64,000 nt of DNA from Caballeronia sp. dw_276 (GTDB lineage Bacteria > Pseudomonadota > Gammaproteobacteria > Burkholderiales > Burkholderiaceae), in the NCBI RefSeq assembly GCF_018449635.1, contig NZ_JAAVUV010000010.1:124001-188000 (forward strand), in the 5' to 3' direction. The notes beneath the pieces were generated by a model that did no database searches, was not told where the DNA came from, and was given only the letters and a program-made list of their open reading frames with translations. How positions within the stretch are numbered: the first letter of the stretch is position 1; the number at the start of each line of letters is the position of its first letter. The translations under genes and the position numbers were made by a program. This document shows, piece by piece, positions 23,516 to 32,058 of this stretch.

Positions 23516-24805
23516 ATGAACCGATCCAACGTACGTCACGTAAGACAAGCAGGCGGCATGCGCGCGCCAAGCGCAGCCAATCAAGCACGCCTTGGCCAAA
23601 TCGCCGAGGCATTTCGCGCGGCATATGCTGCTGGCGATTTTGGAAGCGGCGCGACTCTTGCGGCCGAGGCGCTCCGCCTCACCCCGGGAAACATGACGAT
23701 CCTGCCGGACTATGCGTTGTGCCTGATGCGGATCAACGCGTTCGACCAGGCGTACAAGGTGTACAAGAGCATCCACGACGCGCCGGCCAGCCAGCGCAAG
23801 CTTGCCGCGCCAACCTGGCTGGATGGCCTGGTGGAAGTATGCGGCTGGCTGGGAAAGACCGACGAGATGCGCGAGTACGGCTTGCGCTCGCTGCGCGCTT
23901 CCGATGTCCAATGCGGCGCAAATCCCAGCGAACCGATTCCCGAGCATGCGCCGCCCGCATTCAACGCGGCGAACCCGGCTGAAAACGTCATCGCGTATTC
24001 GTTGTTCGGCGCAAATCCGCGATATTGCGAACCGGCGGTCCTGAACGCCGAACTGACGCGAGACCTGTTCAAAGGCTGGACGTGCCGCGTGTATCTGGAC
24101 GCAAGCGTCCCCGCGCACGTGCAACAACGGCTGAAAGATGCGGGCGCGGACGTCGTATTCATGAGTGCGGATTCGGGCGTGCATCCGCTGATGTGGCGCT
24201 TTCTTGTCATCGACGATCCAACCGTCAAGCGTTTCCTGCTTCGCGATGCCGACGCGTTGCTTTCCGAGCGCGAAGCGGCCGCCGTGCAGGAATGGGTTGA
24301 AAGCCCGTATTATTTTCACGTCATTCGCGATTACTTCACGCATACCGAATTGATCCTCGCCGGACTCTGGGGCGGATGTTCGGGCGTACTGAAAAACGCG
24401 GTTCAATCGATGCAACGATTCGCTGCAACCAATGCTAATAGCGGCCGGTTTATCGACCAGCATTATTTACGCACCAACGTATGGCCAACGCTGCGTAAAA
24501 GCGTCCTCACCCACGACGATATTTTCGGTTTCCACGACGCCAAACCGTTCCCGCCGCACGCGGCGAATCGATGGAAAATCGAGAAGTTTCACGTCGGCAG
24601 CAATACGAGTTATCAGGCAATTGGCGGCGCGAGCGGGCTTGCCGATGGCGCCACGCAGAAACTCATTTTCCATTCCGCCGATGGCAAGCCCGTGTTCGAC
24701 TACGACACGGTCGTGAAGAACGGCGAATGGCGTCTGGATGTACCGTTCTTCATTGTTGAAAAGCTTGCGGCAAACGAACTCGCGGTGAATATCGTGAAGT
24801 CTTAA
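23516..24805 (+). CDS. TPR-like protein with glycosyltransferase-like domain
   Basis: The protein is about 429 residues with this start. The N-terminal region, ALRLTPGNMTILPDYALCLM and neighbouring helices, resembles tetratricopeptide repeats. The C-terminal part holds RFLLRDADALLSERE, an acidic D-x-D motif typical of nucleotide-sugar transferases, and conserved aromatic motifs (WRFLVIDDP, VIRDYFTHTELILAG, GGCSGVL). I infer a cytoplasmic transferase-like role in surface glycan synthesis, but no substrate. An antisense frame exists but has no support. The start at ATG is uncertain: a TTG 17 codons earlier and an ATG 14 codons later are also possible. It overlaps the 3' end of sbcC by four bases, so the genes converge. 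Confidence 0.6.
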   Translation: MNRSNVRHVRQAGGMRAPSAANQARLGQIAEAFRAAYAAGDFGSGATLAAEALRLTPGNMTILPDYALCLMRINAFDQAYKVYKSIHDAPASQRKLAAPTWLDGLVEVCGWLGKTDEMREYGLRSLRASDVQCGANPSEPIPEHAPPAFNAANPAENVIAYSLFGANPRYCEPAVLNAELTRDLFKGWTCRVYLDASVPAHVQQRLKDAGADVVFMSADSGVHPLMWRFLVIDDPTVKRFLLRDADALLSEREAAAVQEWVESPYYFHVIRDYFTHTELILAGLWGGCSGVLKNAVQSMQRFAATNANSGRFIDQHYLRTNVWPTLRKSVLTHDDIFGFHDAKPFPPHAANRWKIEKFHVGSNTSYQAIGGASGLADGATQKLIFHSADGKPVFDYDTVVKNGEWRLDVPFFIVEKLAANELAVNIVKS

Positions 24806-27800
24806 GCGCCCACGACTTCGACTGTCGAAAAACCGATTCCCACGCTTTTCGCCACTTTGATCTGCAGTGGAATGCGCTCCTTGAGCGCTTCCACATGACT
24901 GATTACGCCAATCATTTTGCCGCTCGCATTCAGTGAATCGAGCGCATTGAGCGCAATCTCCAGCGTTTCGCCATCGAGCGTGCCGAATCCTTCATCGAGA
25001 AATAATGAATCGATGGATGTCTTGAAACTCACCAGATCCGATAAAGCCAGCGCGAGCGCGAGACTCACCAGGAAGCTTTCGCCGCCCGATAACGTGCGTG
25101 TATCGCGGGCAATATCGCCTTGCCACATATCGAGTACTTCCATCTCGAGTTCGCCGGCAAGCTTCCGATTCAGCTGATAACGCCCGTGCAATTGCATGAG
25201 CTGCCGGTTCGCGAGATAGATCAGATGATCGAGCGTGAGACCTTGAGCGAACTTCCGATACTTCGCGCCATCGGCCGAACCGATCAAACTGCTCAGGCGC
25301 TGCCACAAGTCGTATTGCGTGCGTTGTGTATCGATTTGCTGATAGAGCGCCTGCTTTTCGATGCGCAGTTTGTCATCGCTTTGGAGCGTCGCGCGAAGAC
25401 CGCCTTGTTGTTCACTTAGCGTTTTCAAGGCTGCGGCCAGATCATCCAATGCACGTTGCAATGCTTCGGCGTCTTGATCCGTCTTTGGCTCTTTCAGCAA
25501 TTTGGCGCGCCGGGTTTCCGCGGTCGTGCGCAGGGTTTGGACTCGCGTAGATAGTTGCTCGAGTTCGCGCTTCTGGATCTGTAACTGGTCGCGTTCATCG
25601 TGGGGTAACAGTGCGGACAGGAACAATTGTTCATCGGCGAAGACGCTGTTGGTCAATGCATTCATCCACGCAGCCGATGTTTTTTCCGCGTGCGCTTTCT
25701 CTTCGCTCAAGCGCGTTGTCAGCGCGCGCTCGGTGCCGGCGAGTGAGTTGGTTTTATCGCGCGCGGTGTCGTAGCGTTGTTTCGCCGATGTGAAAGCCGC
25801 GTCCGGATTGTCGATCGCAGGGATCGCTTCAACCTCAAGCCCGGCGAAATCCTTCTCGCAAGCGGTCCAGCGCGCGGCCCAATCATCAGCTTCAATCGAT
25901 GCCGTTTCGAGCGCGTGTTTCGCGCGGTCGGATTGCTGGTTCAACGCGCTGACGCGCTCCGTTGCTTTCTGCCAAGCCTTCCATTCGCCGGTGCGTTCAG
26001 CCAGCCACGACTGCCATTGCGTCCAGGTTTCAGGGCATGAATATCCGACGGAAACCACCGATTCATTCAGCGTTTGTTCCCGCTTCAGCAACGCGTTTTG
26101 CAGGACCTGAACGTGCTCGGAGATTTCCTTGAAGGATTTTTCATCCGCGTTCTGCTGCTGTTCGCTCAACTTCAGCGCGGCTTGTTTTTCAAGCGCAAGC
26201 CGCTCCGCCGCATTCGCGGCGTTCGCGTGCTGTTGAATCACCGTCTTTTGCTGATCCACCGCCGCAAGCGTGTCCTGCGTCAACTTCAACTTGGCCGCAT
26301 GTTGCTGCACCAGCGCATCAAGCGCATCGCGATCGACGGCTTCGAGTTCAAGTTGCGCGCATATCGTTCGCCAACTATCGGCGTGGCGCGTTTCATCTTC
26401 GAGCCATGTATCGATACGCTTTTTCAGCGCGCTGATATCCGCATTCGATTCAGCAATTGCCACGTTCGCGGCATGAAGCTCCTTGCTTTTGTCACGCAAC
26501 GCGAGCTCTTTGTCCTTCAACGCATGCTCGGTTGATGACACGTCCAGCGCCTGATACGCGCCAATGGAAGGATGCTCCGTCGAGCCGCACAACGGACACG
26601 CTTCGCCGGGCTGCAACGCTGCACGATGCCCGGCGAGGTCGAGAATGCGCCGTTCCTGGTCGAGCAGTTTACGTTTGTCGCTGACGTGTTCGGTCAGCGT
26701 TTCGATGTCTTTCACAAGACGCTCATGCTGTTCGGCAAGCAAAGCGCCCAATGCATTTCGCTTCGCGAGGGCTTCAACATCGTGCGCGTTTTGCCGGGCT
26801 CCGCGAGCGATCGTTTCACCGATATCAACCAGTTTTACGAATAGATGATGCTGGTCCTGAAGCCGCTGGCATCGTGTCTTCACATCTGCTTCATTCTCTC
26901 CGTCAAGCGTGATCGAAAGCTTCTCGATCTGCTCGCGTTCGGTTTTCCGTGCGTGTTCGGTTGCGGCCAATGCGGTGGTCACCGCGAGACGCTGAGCGCC
27001 GATATCGAGCGATCGCTTGTCCATCAGCGCGCGCAAATTCGAAAGCTTTTTGCCCGTCGCGTCGATGTCATTCAGCGTCTGCTGACGCGCATCGAATTGA
27101 TGCTGCCAAAGCACGATCTGCTCGCCGAGTCTGCTGCGATGCGGATGTTCATCGAGTGCGGATTGGACCGTTTTGATATCCGCCAAGAGCGTGTTCAGCG
27201 CTTGTTGACGAAGCTCTGCAACGCGCGCGCCCATCACGGACGCGAGGCGCAAGCTACGGGCGGCATCGAGTGACGCGGCTTGCTTTTCGTCCCGGGCAAT
27301 CGCCGATTGACGCGATGTTTCCGCGTGTCGTTCACGCGCTGAAAGCATTGCGTTGTGATCGGCACGAAGCTTTTCGGCAGGCTCGCTTGCGGCGAGACGA
27401 TCGAGTGAAGGCTTGGCGGCGGCGATCTTCGCGTCGGCCTGTTGCTGGTCGAGCAACGCCTGTTCAACCTGTTTTTCCGCGTCCGATAACGCCACTCGCC
27501 ACGCGTGCATCGCGCGAGTGGATTCCGCTTGTTTGTTCAGCGTGACTTCCTGCGCCGCGAGCGCGATGCATTCCTGCAACTTGGCGTTACGCTCCTCTTC
27601 CGACAACAACTGGACGCCATCGGCGCGGGCCAAAAGCGTATCGAGTGCGAGCTTTTCATCGCGCGTGCGCTCGAAGACGTTTTGCGAGATCGTGCCGTAG
27701 ATATCCGTGCCGGTCAGTTCTTCGAGCAACTCGGCGCGCTCGTTGGCCTTCGCTTCCAGGAACGCAGCGAAACCGCCCTGGGCGAGCATCATCGATTTGG

Positions 27801-28239
27801 TGAAGCGGCCGAAATCCAGCCCCGTGATCTCTTCGACCTTGCGCAATTTATCCGCGATGCGCTCAGTCAAAATCGTTCCGTCGAGCCGAGCAAGTTCGAC
27901 TTTTGGCGCTTGCAGGTTGCCGTCGGTTTTATCGCGTGCGCGACGCTGGCTCCAGAACGCGCGATACCCTTCGCCCTTCACCTCGAACTCGACTTCCGCG
28001 AGACATTCGAACGTGTGGCGCGTCATCAGCTCGTTCGTACCTTGCGAAACCGTGTCCATGCGCGGCGTGCGGTGATAGAGCGCGAGACAGATGGCATCCA
28101 GCAAAGTGGTCTTGCCCGCGCCGGTCGGGCCGGTGATCGCGAACAGGCCGTTATCGCGAAACGGCGGCTGGCTGAAGTCGATCTTCCATTCGCCCTTCAG
28201 CGAGTTCAGATTGCGCAAACGCAACGACAGGATCTTCAT
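24802..28239 (-). CDS. sbcC: Exonuclease subunit SbcC
   Basis: The ATPase partner of SbcD, related to Rad50, 1145 residues. Walker A is GPTGAGKTTLLDAI near the start (about 35-45), the coiled coil carries the zinc hook CPLC (GEACPLCGSTEHPS) near its middle, and the second half of the ATPase shows LSGGESFLVSLALALALSDL and LDEGFGTLDGE. With SbcD it trims hairpins and DNA ends. The start overlaps the stop of sbcD in ATGA fashion, the usual coupling. A plus-strand antisense frame is a composition artefact. Confidence 0.96.
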   Translation of the reverse strand: MKILSLRLRNLNSLKGEWKIDFSQPPFRDNGLFAITGPTGAGKTTLLDAICLALYHRTPRMDTVSQGTNELMTRHTFECLAEVEFEVKGEGYRAFWSQRRARDKTDGNLQAPKVELARLDGTILTERIADKLRKVEEITGLDFGRFTKSMMLAQGGFAAFLEAKANERAELLEELTGTDIYGTISQNVFERTRDEKLALDTLLARADGVQLLSEEERNAKLQECIALAAQEVTLNKQAESTRAMHAWRVALSDAEKQVEQALLDQQQADAKIAAAKPSLDRLAASEPAEKLRADHNAMLSARERHAETSRQSAIARDEKQAASLDAARSLRLASVMGARVAELRQQALNTLLADIKTVQSALDEHPHRSRLGEQIVLWQHQFDARQQTLNDIDATGKKLSNLRALMDKRSLDIGAQRLAVTTALAATEHARKTEREQIEKLSITLDGENEADVKTRCQRLQDQHHLFVKLVDIGETIARGARQNAHDVEALAKRNALGALLAEQHERLVKDIETLTEHVSDKRKLLDQERRILDLAGHRAALQPGEACPLCGSTEHPSIGAYQALDVSSTEHALKDKELALRDKSKELHAANVAIAESNADISALKKRIDTWLEDETRHADSWRTICAQLELEAVDRDALDALVQQHAAKLKLTQDTLAAVDQQKTVIQQHANAANAAERLALEKQAALKLSEQQQNADEKSFKEISEHVQVLQNALLKREQTLNESVVSVGYSCPETWTQWQSWLAERTGEWKAWQKATERVSALNQQSDRAKHALETASIEADDWAARWTACEKDFAGLEVEAIPAIDNPDAAFTSAKQRYDTARDKTNSLAGTERALTTRLSEEKAHAEKTSAAWMNALTNSVFADEQLFLSALLPHDERDQLQIQKRELEQLSTRVQTLRTTAETRRAKLLKEPKTDQDAEALQRALDDLAAALKTLSEQQGGLRATLQSDDKLRIEKQALYQQIDTQRTQYDLWQRLSSLIGSADGAKYRKFAQGLTLDHLIYLANRQLMQLHGRYQLNRKLAGELEMEVLDMWQGDIARDTRTLSGGESFLVSLALALALSDLVSFKTSIDSLFLDEGFGTLDGETLEIALNALDSLNASGKMIGVISHVEALKERIPLQIKVAKSVGIGFSTVEVVGA

Positions 28240-29456
28240 GCGTCTGCCTCGCCAATCCGAGCGACGACTTCGCGATACATCGTTAGAAGTTGCGCACGGG
28301 TGTCTTCATCGATTGTTTCCGATTGCAGGCGGCGCGCGAAGACATCGTCGGGCGTGAGTTCGTTCAAGGTTTCCTTCGCCTGGGATTGCAGCGCGCTGGA
28401 TGCCGACGAGCGCTCGCGACGTACACGCAACACTTCCACAGGCATGTTTTCGATCATCTTCTGGATGCGCGTTTGCAAATCGCTGAGATAGTCATCGGCG
28501 GACACGACGATTTCGAGCCATATCGTTTCGCCTTCGGACGCCTGGGACGCGACCGCTGAAACCGCCGCCTCAAGCTCTTTCAACGATCCTTTGACTGACA
28601 AAAGCTGCTGAAAGCACGGAACGTGAAGCGCGGCGACGCTTTTGAGTCCTTCGCTGGAAACATCCACAAGCAACATCTCTTTCTGCTGCCGCGCTTCATC
28701 GAAGCTCAATGCAATCGGCGATCCGCTATAACGAATGTGCTCGAACCCGCCAACCTTTTGCGGCCGATGAATATGCCCCAGCGCAATGTAATCGGCGGCG
28801 GGAAACGCGGCGGTCGGAAACGCTTCGAGTGCGCCGACATAAATCTCACGCACCGATTCGCTCGCGCTCGCGCCGACAGTCGTCAAATGCCCGGTCGCGA
28901 TAATCGGTAAATGTGCGCCGAGTTCCACGCGCTTTTGTTCGGCCAACGCGAACAGCGCCTGATAATGGGCATGAATCGCGTCTTGCAGCGACTGCTGTTT
29001 CTCGCGCGCGCTTTGTCCCGCGATGCTCTGCAGGACATCGCGAGGACGGATGAACGGGATCGCGCAGACAATCGCGCCGGGATCGCCATTGCGCGTAAGG
29101 AGCACGCGGACCTGTTCATTCGGGTCGTCCTGCACGGACGGAATCACAACGGTGTTCAACGCCGTCAGCAAGTTGCGCGATTCCTCGAGCACGGCGACGG
29201 AATCATGATTGCCCGCGAGCAATGTCAAGCCGACGCCTGCGTCGCGCAACGCGAGGATCAGCGAGTAATACAGCTCACGGGCGTAGCTTGGCGGCGCGCC
29301 GGTATCGAAGATATCGCCTGCTATCAGCACCGAATCCACCGCATGCAGCTGCGTCTGCTCGATCAGCCACGCAATCAGCTTCTGGTGTTCGGCTTGTCGT
29401 GAATGCCCGAGAAAATACTGGCCGAGGTGCCAGTCCGAGGTGTGCAGGATTCGCAT
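28236..29456 (-). CDS. sbcD: Exonuclease subunit SbcD
   Basis: The metallophosphatase-fold nuclease subunit, 406 residues. Motifs in order: HTSDWHLGQYF at the N-terminus, GDIFDTGAPPS, GNHDS, a GHLTTVG and GHIHRPQKVGG, which bind two metal ions. It works with SbcC on hairpins and other blocked ends. The neighbouring gene on the far side is a plus-strand zinc-ribbon gene; the shared gap holds a perfect palindrome at 29564-29577. Confidence 0.96.
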   Translation of the reverse strand: MRILHTSDWHLGQYFLGHSRQAEHQKLIAWLIEQTQLHAVDSVLIAGDIFDTGAPPSYARELYYSLILALRDAGVGLTLLAGNHDSVAVLEESRNLLTALNTVVIPSVQDDPNEQVRVLLTRNGDPGAIVCAIPFIRPRDVLQSIAGQSAREKQQSLQDAIHAHYQALFALAEQKRVELGAHLPIIATGHLTTVGASASESVREIYVGALEAFPTAAFPAADYIALGHIHRPQKVGGFEHIRYSGSPIALSFDEARQQKEMLLVDVSSEGLKSVAALHVPCFQQLLSVKGSLKELEAAVSAVASQASEGETIWLEIVVSADDYLSDLQTRIQKMIENMPVEVLRVRRERSSASSALQSQAKETLNELTPDDVFARRLQSETIDEDTRAQLLTMYREVVARIGEADA

Positions 29457-29563
29457 CGATGGCGTGGTTTTGGGCTTTGTTTTAGTGAATGTCAGTTTAA
29501 CGGATCGATTCGCACGGGTAAGCGAAGCGCCGTTAAAACGCCGTAAACCGAGGCAATCGCACC

Positions 29564-29577
29564 GTGTACGCGTACAC
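29564..29577. promoter_or_regulatory. Perfect 14-bp palindrome in sbcD / dbpA gap
   Basis: GTGTACGCGTACAC is a perfect palindrome between sbcD (minus) and the zinc-ribbon and dbpA genes (plus). Its position, about 108 bases from sbcD and 90 from the plus-strand gene, suits a dimeric regulator of either. It does not match the usual CTGT-N8-ACAG LexA box. Confidence 0.4.
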
Positions 29578-29666
29578 TTCGCCTTCTATTGCGCGAAAAC
29601 AGCGCGCGTTGGCCACGCTGACGCCCTTTTCAGGCCGCAACCCCATCCATTACGCTCAATTCAATC

Positions 29667-29864
29667 ATGTTTATCTGCCGAAATCAGCCGTGCGGCGCCG
29701 AATGGCAACTCGCCGACGTGCTTATCAAGAACGAAGGCCAGGGCCTGATGTTCCGCTGCCCCATGTGCGGCGCGCGCAACAAGGTGCTTCGCCACGATGC
29801 GCCCGACGGCACCATCACGTACGAGCAGGACAATTCGGTCCCGCCGAAACCTGCCGCGAAGTAA
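29667..29864 (+). CDS. Small zinc-ribbon protein
   Basis: The 65-residue product has two Cys pairs in the order C-x4-C (ICRNQPCGAEW) and C-x2-C (FRCPMCGARN), a classic zinc ribbon. No other domain. It is 12 bases upstream of dbpA and on the same strand, so a shared transcript is likely. Small ribbons of this kind have no known general function; the context suggests work in RNA metabolism, but that is a guess. Confidence 0.7.
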   Translation: MFICRNQPCGAEWQLADVLIKNEGQGLMFRCPMCGARNKVLRHDAPDGTITYEQDNSVPPKPAAK

Positions 29865-29876
29865 CCAGACACGCTC

Positions 29877-31259
29877 ATGACCACGCCAACTTCATTCAGC
29901 GCCTTGCCGCTGTCGCCGGCAATGCTGGCGAACCTCGAGCAACTCGGTTATTTCACGATGACCCCGATCCAGGCCGCAAGCCTGCCGCTCGCGCTCGCGG
30001 GCCACGATCTGATCGCGCAGGCCAAGACGGGTAGCGGCAAGACCGCCGCGTTCGCGTTGCCCTTGCTCGCGAAAATCGACCCGAAGCTTTTCTCCGTGCA
30101 GGCGCTCGTGCTGTGCCCGACGCGCGAACTCGCCGATCAGGTCACGCAGGAAATTCGCCGGATCGCGCGCGCGGAGGACAACATCAAGATCCTGACGCTG
30201 TGCGGCGGCTCGCCAATGCGCCCGCAGATCGCGAGTCTCGAACACGGTTGCCATATCGCCGTGGGCACGCCGGGACGCCTCATGGATCACCTGGAGCGCG
30301 GCACGCTGGAACTGAGCGCGCTGAAAACGCTCGTGCTCGATGAAGCCGACCGCATGCTCGACATGGGTTTCTTCGATGACATCGTCGCGGTCGCCAAGCA
30401 ATGTCCGAAGGATCGCCAGACCTTGCTTTTCTCCGCGACATATCCGGAAGGCATCGCAAAGCTGAGCCAGCAATTCCTGCGCAAACCGCAGGAAGTCAAA
30501 CTCACCGAACAGCACACGAATTCGAAGATCAAACAACGTTTCTACGAAGTCGACGACAACGAACGTCTGCACGCCGTCGGCCTGTTGCTCGATCACTATC
30601 AGCCGGTGAGCACGCTTGCGTTCTGCAACACGAAGCAGCAATGCCGCGATCTCCTCGATGTGCTCGTCGCCCAGGGTTTTCATGCTTTGGCGCTGCATGG
30701 TGAACTCGAACAACGCGAGCGCGATCAGGTCCTTGTGCAGTTCGCCAATCGAAGCTGTTCGGTTCTGGTCGCAACCGATGTCGCCGCCCGCGGGCTCGAC
30801 ATCACGCAACTTGAAGCCGTGATCAACGTCGACGTTACGCAAGATCCCGAGATCCACGTTCATCGGATTGGACGTACGGGCCGCGCGGATCAGGAAGGCT
30901 GGGCGCTGAGCCTCGCGAGCATGAATGAAATGGCGCGCGTGAGTTCGATCGAACAGGCACAGAAAAAGGAAGTGGAGTGGCACAAGCTGAGCGAACTGAC
31001 GCCGGCGACGCCCGGACATCTTCAGCCGCCCATGGCCACGCTGCAAATTCTTGGCGGACGCAAGGAGAAGATCCGTCCCGGCGATGTCCTCGGCGCGCTC
31101 ACCGGCGACGCCGGTTTCGAAGGCTCGCAGATCGGCAAGATCAACGTGACGGACATGGTCACGTACGTGGCGGTATCGCGGGATATTGCGGACAAGGCGG
31201 TGAGCCGGTTGTCTTCGGGCAAGGTGAAGGGAAAGAAGGTCAAGGTCCGGCGCATTTAA
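29877..31259 (+). CDS. dbpA: ATP-dependent RNA helicase DbpA
   Basis: A 460-residue DEAD-box helicase. Motifs include the Q motif (GYFTMTPIQAASLPL), Walker A AKTGSGKT near 49-56, DEADRMLDMG, SATYPEGI, and VHRIGRTGRADQEGWAL. The C-terminal RNA-binding domain GRKEKIRPGDVLGALTGDAG ending KVKGKKVKVRRI is the DbpA type that recognises hairpin 92 of 23S rRNA during 50S assembly. The minus-strand antisense frame is a composition artefact. Confidence 0.93.
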   Translation: MTTPTSFSALPLSPAMLANLEQLGYFTMTPIQAASLPLALAGHDLIAQAKTGSGKTAAFALPLLAKIDPKLFSVQALVLCPTRELADQVTQEIRRIARAEDNIKILTLCGGSPMRPQIASLEHGCHIAVGTPGRLMDHLERGTLELSALKTLVLDEADRMLDMGFFDDIVAVAKQCPKDRQTLLFSATYPEGIAKLSQQFLRKPQEVKLTEQHTNSKIKQRFYEVDDNERLHAVGLLLDHYQPVSTLAFCNTKQQCRDLLDVLVAQGFHALALHGELEQRERDQVLVQFANRSCSVLVATDVAARGLDITQLEAVINVDVTQDPEIHVHRIGRTGRADQEGWALSLASMNEMARVSSIEQAQKKEVEWHKLSELTPATPGHLQPPMATLQILGGRKEKIRPGDVLGALTGDAGFEGSQIGKINVTDMVTYVAVSRDIADKAVSRLSSGKVKGKKVKVRRI

Positions 31260-31369
31260 AGCGCGCATAAAGCTTCGGGTCTGTAATTTGCGCCATTGTT
31301 GATCCCGTGAAACCGGTCAGGGCGGATATGCGTATGAATGCATGTCCGCCTCAACACTTTGGTGCGCCC

Positions 31370-31972
31370 ATGTCCCGTCCTCTCCGAGTTGTTCTTGTTT
31401 TGTCCGCGGTGGCGCTCGTACTCAGCGCGTGCATTTCCTCACCGAAAAATCCCAACCCGCGCGCTCAAGGCGAACTAAAACTCGCGCCGACAGTTGATCT
31501 GCCGCGTTATATGGGTCGCTGGTATATCGTCGCGAACATTCCGTATTTTGCCGAGAAGGATTTTGTTGGCAGCTACGCCGAATGGAAGTTGCGCGATGAC
31601 GGCAAAATCGACGACTCGTATTACGCGCACAAGAACACGTTCGATAGTCCGTTGAAGCATTATCAATTTACGGACTCGGTCGTCCCCGGCACCAATAACG
31701 CCGAATGGAGCGTGCGAATATTCTGGCCGATTTACGCGAGCCAGAAGACGCTATACGTGGATGACGATTACCAGTACACGCTCATCGGATATACGGATCG
31801 CAAACTCGGCTGGATCTTCGCGCGCTCTCCGAATATCAGCGATGCGAAATATCGAGAGCTGCTTGGCCGCCTTGAAGAGATGGGTTACGACACCTCGCGA
31901 TTCCGCCGCGTGCCGCAAACACCGGATCAGATCGGCAAGCCGGGCTTCCATTCCCCGGGCCAAAAGGAATGA
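31370..31972 (+). CDS. blc: Outer-membrane lipoprotein lipocalin (Blc-like)
   Basis: A bacterial lipocalin of about 200 residues. With this start there is a signal peptide and lipobox (LVLSAC, Cys acylated), placing the protein in the outer membrane, where it may bind or transport lipids under stress. The lipocalin motif GRWYIVANIPYF and the final motif with W-x-F-A-R (GWIFARSPN) are visible. I chose the ATG that gives a proper signal peptide; upstream frame starts add a non-hydrophobic region and are not favoured. Confidence 0.85.
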   Translation: MSRPLRVVLVLSAVALVLSACISSPKNPNPRAQGELKLAPTVDLPRYMGRWYIVANIPYFAEKDFVGSYAEWKLRDDGKIDDSYYAHKNTFDSPLKHYQFTDSVVPGTNNAEWSVRIFWPIYASQKTLYVDDDYQYTLIGYTDRKLGWIFARSPNISDAKYRELLGRLEEMGYDTSRFRRVPQTPDQIGKPGFHSPGQKE

Positions 31973-32058
31973 TCGCGCCTGTGCGAAACGCTTAACTTCA
32001 ATTTGGACAACAAGGGATAGGACTAATCCGATAGCTGGCCGGTAAGGCGCTGTTTAGC

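Noticed and set aside
23366..24463. Long minus-strand frame antisense to the TPR/transferase-like gene
   Set aside because: Its residues are unlike a natural protein, while the plus-strand frame has domain-like motifs. GC-rich third codon positions keep the antisense frame open.
29892..31268. 458-codon minus-strand frame antisense to dbpA
   Set aside because: dbpA has every DEAD-box motif; the antisense frame has none and is a composition shadow.
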